Shown: positions 8,501-15,216 of the stretch, piece after piece
Layout: each line of letters begins with the position of its first letter
Numbering within the stretch: the first letter of the stretch is position 1
Source: Bradyrhizobium forestalis
Lineage (GTDB): Bacteria > Pseudomonadota > Alphaproteobacteria > Rhizobiales > Xanthobacteraceae
Direction: 5' to 3'
DNA length: 36,031 nucleotides
Assembly: GCF_002795245.1 (NCBI RefSeq)
Contig: NZ_PGVG01000054.1
Span: forward strand, 1 to 36,031
Notes under the pieces: model-generated
The model's input: the letters and a program-made list of their open reading frames with translations, nothing else
Database searches by the model: none
Told to the model about the DNA's origin: nothing
Translations under genes and position numbers: made by a program

Positions 8501-11500
8501 AACGGGCGGATTTCAGGAGCGTCAATGGGTTTCGGGCTGCCTTCTTCGATCTCGAGCAGTTCGCCGAGCAGCGCTCGATAGGACAATCCGGTTCGATCAT
8601 CCTGCGAATGAAGTGCAACCTGGCGACGATCCAGCTCCGTCTCGAGCGTCTCGATGCGAGCCGCGAGGCGATCGCGCTCTCGCTTCCAGGCGGGAGACCC
8701 CCCGGGAGACAGGTTGTGCAAAGCCTGGACCTGCGAACGGATTGCGCCGACGATCGGCTCACGGTCGCGATGGGCATCGGTGATCATGACGAAGCGATCC
8801 GTCAGGCGTTCCTTATCCAGGCGCTTGCGGACCACCTCGAGAGCGGCTTGTTTCTGGCAGATCACAAGGAGCGATTTTCCCGTGCCGATGGCGTCCGCGA
8901 CCATGTTGACGATGGTCTGGCTCTTGCCGGTTCCGGGAGGTCCTTCTATCACTAGTCCCGGAGCCTGACGTGCTTCGAGGACGGCGGCTTCCTGCGAGGG
9001 ATCACTATCTGCAGTAAAATACCGGTCGGCCTCTTTCACCGGAGGGGATGCCGAAGGCGCCGCCTGCTGTTCGTTCAGCCGCAGGGCGGCCTCGAGTGCC
9101 GTGGCCGTCGGCGGCAAGCCCCGGAGGGTCTCGAGATCCTTCATCACCGCCTGGCCCATGAAGGCCAAATGGAACAGCACGGCTGCTGGCACCAGCTGCC
9201 GCTCTTGCGCGCCGACTTCGACATCCTTGCCGGGAAGCGCAATCAACTCGATGCCGATAGGCTTGGCCAATCGGCTGAAGGCGTCCATCACCGCCTGGAC
9301 GGACAAGCTTGCATGGGTCAGGAGCTCGTTGGCCGCTTCCTGCCAACGTCTCGCCTCGGGAATGCCGACCATTCCTTCGAGGGCGGGATTGACGAGAACA
9401 TGCTCGATCTCGATATCGGGATTTCTCTCGCGCCCATAACCTAAAGAGACATGACCGCGGTTTCCGACCTCCGGATTGACGCGCACCGGCCACAGCAGGA
9501 CCGGCGCAATCCGCGGTCTCGCGTTCGGCCGATGATCGCGCATGATCAAGAACGGAAATCCCATGAACAGGCCATCGATGCCGGTATCGCGCCTGTAGAG
9601 CAATGCATGGGAGTGCAAGGAGCGCAACCTTCGCTCAAGCCCGTCATCATCGGCGAAAGCCGCCGGATCGACGTTCACGGTCCGGTTCGTACGACCAAGC
9701 AGTTGCTCGAGAATCTCAGCTGCCGGCACTCTGGATGTATCGAGCTCGCTGAGGTCGATCCTGGCCGATTTGCCAATCAGCATGCGCGTCAGCGGTCCGC
9801 GCAACACGCCACCTGAAATCCGCTTGGCGAAGAAGTCCAAGATCGTCGACACATAGCCTTGCTTCGGAAGCGCTCTCCACGTCTCGGCGGGCACACAAAG
9901 CAGGGCGAGCGCGCGCCCTAAGGGCATCCGTCTGTCCAGGCGAAACTGGTCCGCCCACTCGTCGACCTCCTTGATGCCGCATCTGGCGAAGTTTTGAATG
10001 CGCTCGTCGATCGCCTGGTAGATCTCGCGACGTGGGCGGCCGAGGAGCGTTGCCGCCTCCTCTGTTGAAAAGTTGCCGAGCCCGGCCGTCGACGCTTCCT
10101 TTTCTGCTTCTTCGATGACCTCGGCGACCGAGCGGAACTGGTTCGAGGTCGCGCTGAGCAGGATGACGAGGTCTTCTTCCGCCGAAATGCGGCGCTCAGA
10201 GAGCGCTGCTACGCCGGCATGGTCGGTATCGGGGAAAAATTTTCGCCGTTCTTCCCAGAGCGCGGCGAGGCGCGCCATAGAGGTCGACAGCAGGTGAACG
10301 CGCAGAGCATCCTCGTCGACCGCGATTTCGAGTTGATCCAGTCGTTTACGAACCGTGTCCGAGCGGACCTTCAGGCGCCAGAGCCAATCGTCCGGATCAA
10401 TCTTCCGCAGCAGGTCGGGTGCAGGACCTGTGATCAGACTGTAACCGTCGCTCGGGTGGTCGAGCAGCCAACCGGGTGTGACAATATTGCCTCTGACGAT
10501 CAGAGGCATCGACGGATTGAGGGTTTTAAGGGAGATGGAAAGCTTCAAATCCTCCTGAAGGTCCTCAGTCCGGAGAATTTGCCGAAGACCTGCCGCAACA
10601 GCCGCTTCGAAGCCGGCCTCCGAAGTCCAGCTTGCAACGGCGCCTCTGAGGACAAGCGCCTTGGCTTGGTCCCAGTTCGCAGCTTCCGCCGCTGCCAATG
10701 CGAACATGTTTGCAGATCGATATTCTTTGCCGCCCAGCGAAATCGAGCTCCGGCCCTCTATGTCACCCGCTGTATCGGCCCCTGGCGCTGATACGCTTTC
10801 TCCGCGCAGCCACGCCTGAACTTCCTTCCACTGCCAGCGCTGACGCCTGTCACGCGCCAACAGGCCACGCAGCAACGTGTTGATCCGCTCATCCAGACTT
10901 TCGGGGAGGTGTACGCCGTTGGTGAGAATGTGGATCAGAAAGGCCTGCTCGTTGATGCCTGCGAAGCAGGCGCCTTGGGTGATCTTCTCCAACAAGATCA
11001 TCCCCATGCTCCACCAGTCGGAAGCCGGCGCGACGCCGCCGGCGATCGCCTCGGGCGCCATATAGCGAGTGGTTTCAAGCGGAGACACGATATCGAGGTC
11101 GAATTCGGAGAGCCGTGCCGAGCCGAAGCCTCCGACGACGAGGTCAAGTGGCTCGTTTGACCGCACGAAGACCACGGACGGCCGCAGATCCCTATGTCGC
11201 AAGCCGGCTTCGGTGAGAGCGTGAACGGCCTTGGCGAGTTCGCCGACCAATGTTGCAAGAGACGCCGGATCACCTGGATCGACGGCAAAATCCGCCAGAG
11301 TGCCGCCCTTGAATTCCTCCGCGACCTCGTAGGCGCGGTCTTGCCAGCGACCGGTTGCGAAGAATTCCGGGACGTGATCTCGAGGAAGCTTTAAGAGCAA
11401 ATCGTAGATCGCTTGGTCCGGTTCCGAGCCTATAGCGTAAAGCGTGAGTATTCCTCGCTGTCCGTCTGAGGCGCGCGTGGCGACGAAGCGCTCGCGAACT

Positions 11501-11865
11501 GTGCTGGATGAGGCGATCCGATCCTGCAGATGCCAACCGTCCACGACCGTTTCGTGGCCGGGGGCCGGCGCGGGCTGTGGTGTCGGAGTGGGCTCGGTCG
11601 GTGAGGGCGCCTCATCCCCTTCGATGGTCGGCTCGCCGCATAGGCTGCAGATCAGGTCGCCAGGAGAGCCCTGATGACCGTTTCGACAGGTCGGAGCGCT
11701 CGGAACAGGAATTACAGCTGGATTTGGCCTTGGTCTCGCCGATCCAGCCGGCGTTATATCGATCGCCGACAGGTCCCAGCCGCAGGTTTGGCCGTTCAAC
11801 GTGCCTTCACAAAAGATCTCGCTGACAGGGCGTTCGGTATTGCAGTTCGGACAAAGTCTGATCAT
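5593..11865 (-). CDS. Zn ribbon-degenerate kinase-SF1 helicase-Vsr-like nuclease fusion
   Basis: The product is 2,090 residues from the ATG at 11865; a TTG two codons upstream is possible. Two zinc-ribbon modules open the protein: Cys5, Cys8, Cys19, Cys28, then Cys60, His64, Cys73, Cys76. A Ser/Thr kinase fold follows (~105-355) with HRDLRP (Asp226), YMAPEA and SDWWSMG. It lacks a Gly-rich loop, has Thr141 where the VAIK lysine belongs, and reads GFG (Gly246) instead of DFG. A UPF1/Dna2-like SF1 helicase (COG1112-type) has Walker A GPPGTGKS at 975-982, FDEAS with Asp1640-Glu1641, VVVSGDEKQMPPT and NVAVTRAREK near 1907, with a long coiled insertion between motifs I and II. The C-terminus (~1980-2090) is a Vsr/MTES_1575-type nuclease with LDFAV and GVECD (Glu2027). 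Presumed role: nucleic-acid unwinding and cleavage in defence, with the kinase-like part as a sensor. Domain calls are strong; the biological role is inferred. Confidence 0.9.
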   Translation of the reverse strand: MIRLCPNCNTERPVSEIFCEGTLNGQTCGWDLSAIDITPAGSARPRPNPAVIPVPSAPTCRNGHQGSPGDLICSLCGEPTIEGDEAPSPTEPTPTPQPAPAPGHETVVDGWHLQDRIASSSTVRERFVATRASDGQRGILTLYAIGSEPDQAIYDLLLKLPRDHVPEFFATGRWQDRAYEVAEEFKGGTLADFAVDPGDPASLATLVGELAKAVHALTEAGLRHRDLRPSVVFVRSNEPLDLVVGGFGSARLSEFDLDIVSPLETTRYMAPEAIAGGVAPASDWWSMGMILLEKITQGACFAGINEQAFLIHILTNGVHLPESLDERINTLLRGLLARDRRQRWQWKEVQAWLRGESVSAPGADTAGDIEGRSSISLGGKEYRSANMFALAAAEAANWDQAKALVLRGAVASWTSEAGFEAAVAAGLRQILRTEDLQEDLKLSISLKTLNPSMPLIVRGNIVTPGWLLDHPSDGYSLITGPAPDLLRKIDPDDWLWRLKVRSDTVRKRLDQLEIAVDEDALRVHLLSTSMARLAALWEERRKFFPDTDHAGVAALSERRISAEEDLVILLSATSNQFRSVAEVIEEAEKEASTAGLGNFSTEEAATLLGRPRREIYQAIDERIQNFARCGIKEVDEWADQFRLDRRMPLGRALALLCVPAETWRALPKQGYVSTILDFFAKRISGGVLRGPLTRMLIGKSARIDLSELDTSRVPAAEILEQLLGRTNRTVNVDPAAFADDDGLERRLRSLHSHALLYRRDTGIDGLFMGFPFLIMRDHRPNARPRIAPVLLWPVRVNPEVGNRGHVSLGYGRERNPDIEIEHVLVNPALEGMVGIPEARRWQEAANELLTHASLSVQAVMDAFSRLAKPIGIELIALPGKDVEVGAQERQLVPAAVLFHLAFMGQAVMKDLETLRGLPPTATALEAALRLNEQQAAPSASPPVKEADRYFTADSDPSQEAAVLEARQAPGLVIEGPPGTGKSQTIVNMVADAIGTGKSLLVICQKQAALEVVRKRLDKERLTDRFVMITDAHRDREPIVGAIRSQVQALHNLSPGGSPAWKRERDRLAARIETLETELDRRQVALHSQDDRTGLSYRALLGELLEIEEGSPKPIDAPEIRPLLADLHPADVARIEENCGPLAKFWLPSKFEDNPLSALKPFNPDRGTAAALALHLQAFLQADARREQTDDETADCLKISDAAEFRAWLAEAAELRSISDSVCANLARLRPLFRNVEDGTSEAARILEGLSAMKEIFSSLDGPSYKTNFCSKLIAFNEEELCSAGELAGQVRLPASALQWLNPLHWLRTRRVRQLLASLELPQDNDAISSLYYAVELELAIRQPRHELEQYFTVLFGRAPNLDLSPGKLADFAERLGSFLNGLGGHNLLIDRCPDRLELERALSVGTTEELGTFFEGAELALRRHHTREESRAALDRLRTYFDELWLGSRRSAIENGRSNASAIDQIVQALPMLSSYQEYRLRSSRLDDKERAIFATLRSRESELSELASEDLDTCIRATIGREARLAWKADMEGANPDVLFDADQLDAKVKSLAESDAQIRQYNRDLLVQGIDAAKVRPSGEWDVITRLRGPRALRLREFIDRGAPLGLFALRPVWLMTPDVASRVLQPRAGLFDTVIFDEASQMPVEYALPSLFRSRLVVVSGDEKQMPPTSFFASKVENDEAAIFDGEEPEEGASEEEREAFAETWNRREIKDCPDLLQLARSVLRTRTLQVHYRSKYRELISFSNASFYANGLSVPVRHPVETIRRLKPIEVVRSDGTYKAQTNQKEASDVVQYLSELWEDSSPPSVGVVTFNRKQADAIEDALEDRAENDAAFREALMRERERIEHGEDMGFFVKNVENVQGDERDIIVFSTTFGRNEHSVFRKSFGALGHAGGERRLNVAVTRAREKVVIVTSMPISEISDLLTRRSGPRVPRDYLQGYLEYARTVSDGLADSGKTLLDRMVTEPRPHHEAGRHEDDGFTRSVEAFLEANGYKPSRARDGGAFSLDFAVTDPRTGLYAIGVECDAPRHHLLQRARAREIWRPNVLGRAVPYVHRVSSYAWTHAGEAERLRLKNAVEHALRGGGLQ
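5603..5610 (-). promoter_or_regulatory. Strong ribosome binding site inside the helicase gene end
   Basis: On the minus strand GGGGGAGG lies six bases before the ATG at 5596. It sits within the last codons of the upstream gene. With the ATGA overlap, it implies both coupled and independent initiation of the coiled-coil protein. Confidence 0.65.
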
Positions 11866-11875
11866 CAGCAAAATT

Positions 11876-12526
11876 CTAAATAGAGGGGAAACGTGTATCT
11901 TCCGAAATTCTCAGCGTCGATCCGCCGCTTTCGAGCATATTTCGCAGGCGGCGGAAGTCGCCGCGAGCCGGAATGCCCGCAAGCCAGACGTCGCCATTAT
12001 CGTCGAACATGACGTCGAAGGTGCGGTCTTTATCGTCGATCGGCCGGTCGAAACTCGCGAACCGAGCACGGCCCAGGGCCGTCATGAGGTGCAGCTCCTG
12101 ATTGTCGCTGCCACGAAGCGCGAGGGTTTGCTTTTCATCGATATCGAACGGTCCGGAAACGACCGCGTCGATCAGAGATGGCGATGTGGCTAGCGCTTCA
12201 GAGATCGCAGTCAACGGGTAGCCGGTAAAGACCAGGATGTCCGCCTTCGTTCGAGTTCTAAGCCGCGCCAAAAGATCGAACAAAGCCTCGCGCTGATCGA
12301 AGGGCTCGCCACCCGAAATCGTGATCCCGTCGGCGGTCGAAAGCCACGGCGAGACTGCCTCGACGACTTCCTCTACGGTCGTCGTTCCTCGTCCGTGCGC
12401 CCAGGTGTCCATGGAGATGCATCCTGGACAGCGGATCGAACAGCCTTGAAGCCAGATCCCGATCCTGCGCCCCGGCCCCAACGTTGTCACCGGGAAATGG
12501 ATGCGCGACAGATTGACCATCCTCAT
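11876..12526 (-). CDS. Radical-SAM 4Fe-4S protein, NrdG-activase-like
   Basis: The product is 216 residues. The radical-SAM cluster motif CSIRCPGC gives Cys29, Cys33 and Cys36 (CxxxCxxC), followed by SGGEP at 71-75 for SAM binding. Spacing and length match the small family of anaerobic ribonucleotide reductase activases (NrdG-like), which generate a 5'-deoxyadenosyl radical. The last ~90 residues replace the usual tail with a beta-rich segment containing DRTFDVMFDDNGDVWLAGIP. The start ATG overlaps the AAA+ gene stop as ATGA, and a second ATG lies two codons in. No nrdD is nearby, so reductase activation is unlikely. Location between a Clp-like ATPase and a helicase-nuclease suggests modification of a partner protein, a nucleotide or a nucleic acid, but the substrate is unknown. 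Confidence 0.85.
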   Translation of the reverse strand: MRMVNLSRIHFPVTTLGPGRRIGIWLQGCSIRCPGCISMDTWAHGRGTTTVEEVVEAVSPWLSTADGITISGGEPFDQREALFDLLARLRTRTKADILVFTGYPLTAISEALATSPSLIDAVVSGPFDIDEKQTLALRGSDNQELHLMTALGRARFASFDRPIDDKDRTFDVMFDDNGDVWLAGIPARGDFRRLRNMLESGGSTLRISEDTRFPSI

Positions 12527-14838
12527 GGGGAATGCTCGCTCACGAGATCGATCGTGGTCGATGGCCCAGGGCGAATCTCTTCAATCCTGTATCTGTGTCC
12601 GGCTTCCGCTCCGCGATCGAAGAGACTGCGCGACAGTGGGTTGATAAGGTGAAATTCAACCTGATTGCGGATGCCGCGGCCGCCGTTTGAAAGATCAGAA
12701 AGGCACAGGCCGCGAAGGACCTCCCGGGCAGCTCCGGTCAACGTCACGTCATAACCCCGCGAGCTGACGTCCTTGAGCAGATTGTCGACCATCTGATCGA
12801 AAATCTCGTTTGCGACCTCGGTCCGGATGAAGTCGAAAACGATGACGTTCTCTCCGATCCGGTTCAATATCTCGGGCCGGTTGAGGACCTGTTTGAAGTG
12901 CTTTTCGATCTCGCTTCGGACCTTTCTCCGCACGGCTTCGAAGGTCTCTTCGGGTGTGACGTTGGCAATTCTCTCACCAGATGGCCCGGGTACGTAGATG
13001 CCCAAATTTGAGGTGAAAACAATGAACGATTCGGAGAAATAGACACGATCCCCTCGTCCCGAGGTGAGGACGCCGTCGTCGAGGACCTGCAGGAATTTGT
13101 CGAGAATCCTCGGATGCGCCTTCTCGATCTCATCGAACAGCACGACGCTGAACGGCTTTTCACGGATCGCGTTCGTGAGCTCGCCTCCGACGTCATACCC
13201 GACATAGCCGGGCGGTGCACCGATCAGCCGCTGGTCCGAGTGCTCGGCACTGAACTCCGACATGTCGAAGCGGATATACGCAGATTCATCGCCGAAGAGC
13301 AGACTGGTGATGGTCTTGGCGAGTTCCGTCTTGCCGACACCGGTCGGCCCGGCAAGAAAGACGACACCTCTTGGCCGGCCGCCGCGCGGCGATTGTCCGA
13401 TCCCGGTCACAGCGCGCTTGACGATATCGAGCATATGCGTGACTGCGTGAGACTGTCCCTTGACGCGGCGTCTGACGAATTCTTCACCTGAGGTGATCTT
13501 GTCGCGACTGATCTTGCGCCAGGGATCCTCAGTCACGCCTACCTTGAAGCGCCGCACCGCATCCCCGATCCGATCGACCTGCACGCCTTCGGTGCGGGCG
13601 AGTTGCGCGACCGCGCTGACGTCGAGCAACAGAAGGCCTTCAGTCTCGTCCACGAATCCTTGAGTACACTTTTCTAGCTCAGATTGGTCCGCGTTCTGCG
13701 CGCCAGGCAGACTTCGGACAAGGGAGCGGATCATGCTCCTTCTCGAAAGATGATCCGGTCGCCCGATGAGCACGTGTCTGATCTTCGGGTTTCCGATCAG
13801 GAACCAATCGGGCAGGTCACCCTCCTTGTCGACGATCCAGACGACCGTATTGAAGAAGGGCAGCCGCTTATCGCCCGCCGGACGCGGCCGCGCCGCATGA
13901 GACAGGATCAGCGCCCGGGCGAAAAGCTGGTGCTCGGCAGGTGATAAGGCCTCGTTTCGAGCGATCAGTCTTGAGGCAAAGTCGACGACAAGGGCGGAGG
14001 GCTGGCCTTCAGCCATGACGTGCCGTTCGAGCGTCGTCGATAACAGATCGATTCCGCCCGCCGCTGTGCCAGCAGTCGGCACTAGACCCAGTTGAGTGAG
14101 GTAGCTTCCGTCGGCCGGCTCAATGTCCCGAAATCCGTTCATAAGATCGAACCATGCGATCCGCCCATAACCAGCTGCCTTTAAAACGTCCGGCAGAACC
14201 CTCGATAACGGCGCTGCGGTCACCTCACCCGGACCGACCTCGTGGATCTGAAGGTCCCGCGTATTGCCGGAGAGCACGAATTGGCTGCGCAGAGGCAAAA
14301 AGCGCAACAAATCGCGGAGCCATCTGGCTCTTTCCACCGAACGGTCCTGCACCGAGAAGCCCCCTTGTACGCGTATGACGCGACTATAAGCTATCCTACT
14401 CGCCGATTTCGAGGGTATTTCCCAAGAATCCATAGGGAAATGGGATAAGGCGAAAGGAACGAGAGGGACGGTTCGATCGAGGTCGGAAGGGGACATCCGG
14501 CGCATCAGGCGGACGTGACGAGCGCGCCGCGCGTTCAGAAGCAGGTCGCCTTCGTGGAAGCTCCACTCCCAACCAGGGAACTTCGGTCGCGGATTGGGTC
14601 CATCGGTCGCCCGCCGAGCCGCATCGAACAGCTGTTGGGCTTCCACTTTTTGCGATCGGCAGGCCCTTTCGATAACTATGTGCTTCTTGGTCCGATTTTT
14701 TCCTTGCTCATCGATTGCGGGATTTGTGCTCGGTCCCAGGTCCTTGCCGAAACGCGCGGTCGTGGCCCCTGCTGGCAGGTCCCAATCGACCGCGAATGAG
14801 AATTGTATTGCCGAATTCTGGGAGTTCAGCGCGGTCAC
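12523..14838 (-). CDS. ClpA/B-type AAA+ ATPase, first gene of the operon
   Basis: The product is 771 residues. The C-terminal half is a ClpB/ClpA D2-like AAA+ module: Walker A GPTGVGKT at 497-504, pore-loop region GAPPGYVGYDVGGELT, Walker B FDEIEKAHP (Asp569, Glu570), sensor-1 TSNLG, arginine-finger region RPEILNRI, and a small lid domain with GGRGIRNQVE. The N-terminal half (~170-400) looks like a second AAA+-like fold (FVLSGNTRDLQ, ALVVDFASRLI) with no Walker A, so only one ring is likely to hydrolyse ATP. It lacks the Clp N-domain and the ClpB middle coiled coil, and has no IGF/IGL-type loop that I can see for docking to ClpP. The start is a GTG at 14838 with a weak ribosome binding site. 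Likely role: remodelling or unfolding of a partner in the operon's complex. Confidence 0.88.
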   Translation of the reverse strand: MTALNSQNSAIQFSFAVDWDLPAGATTARFGKDLGPSTNPAIDEQGKNRTKKHIVIERACRSQKVEAQQLFDAARRATDGPNPRPKFPGWEWSFHEGDLLLNARRARHVRLMRRMSPSDLDRTVPLVPFALSHFPMDSWEIPSKSASRIAYSRVIRVQGGFSVQDRSVERARWLRDLLRFLPLRSQFVLSGNTRDLQIHEVGPGEVTAAPLSRVLPDVLKAAGYGRIAWFDLMNGFRDIEPADGSYLTQLGLVPTAGTAAGGIDLLSTTLERHVMAEGQPSALVVDFASRLIARNEALSPAEHQLFARALILSHAARPRPAGDKRLPFFNTVVWIVDKEGDLPDWFLIGNPKIRHVLIGRPDHLSRRSMIRSLVRSLPGAQNADQSELEKCTQGFVDETEGLLLLDVSAVAQLARTEGVQVDRIGDAVRRFKVGVTEDPWRKISRDKITSGEEFVRRRVKGQSHAVTHMLDIVKRAVTGIGQSPRGGRPRGVVFLAGPTGVGKTELAKTITSLLFGDESAYIRFDMSEFSAEHSDQRLIGAPPGYVGYDVGGELTNAIREKPFSVVLFDEIEKAHPRILDKFLQVLDDGVLTSGRGDRVYFSESFIVFTSNLGIYVPGPSGERIANVTPEETFEAVRRKVRSEIEKHFKQVLNRPEILNRIGENVIVFDFIRTEVANEIFDQMVDNLLKDVSSRGYDVTLTGAAREVLRGLCLSDLSNGGRGIRNQVEFHLINPLSRSLFDRGAEAGHRYRIEEIRPGPSTTIDLVSEHSP

Positions 14839-15216
14839 AAATCAGTCGCGACCAAGGACGTGTGCATCGGCACGCCGGAGACGCCGGCGGATCTAGGATG
14901 AATCTGCTTCGTCGCGCCAAAAGCTCCGACCTCGCGTGACCGCAAGGGCCCAGCACCATGAGCCGTGACGCATTCGTTTCCGATCAAATGACTGCCCCGT
15001 TCAACGGAACGCAATACCTATATCTGCATCGGGGCAAACCGATGAGGCCGAGCACGACTACTGGTTCGCAGGCAATGAGCAGTCACAACAGGCAAGCGGC
15101 GCCTGCTGATCAGGAGGGACATGGTCAGCTTGCACTTCCTTGTGGCGCCTCGCGTTCAGGGAACTTGGAGCGAACTGCCAATAAGTAGGCTTGTAGCTAC
15201 GGGCGAGTTCGACATT
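14839..15216. other. Leader region of the minus-strand operon
   Basis: This 378-bp stretch lies between the PHP-ATPase gene and the AAA+ gene, both on the minus strand, and probably contains the operon promoter. I find no convincing -35/-10 pair. On the plus strand an AGGAGG at 15114-15119 precedes an ATG at 15121 whose 83-residue frame runs antisense into the PHP-ATPase gene; it has no recognisable domain. Confidence 0.4.

Noticed and set aside
5593..11865. Naming the protein as Mokosh MkoA.
   Set aside because: Kinase-like plus COG1112-type helicase fits broadly. But the fused Vsr-like nuclease, degenerate kinase, Clp-like and radical-SAM partners, and absence of a PLD nuclease (no HxK motif pair seen) differ from that system as I know it.
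11876..12526. Assignment as a true anaerobic ribonucleotide reductase activase (nrdG).
   Set aside because: The motifs fit the superfamily, but no nrdD is adjacent and the operon context is a helicase-nuclease system, so the gene symbol is not justified.
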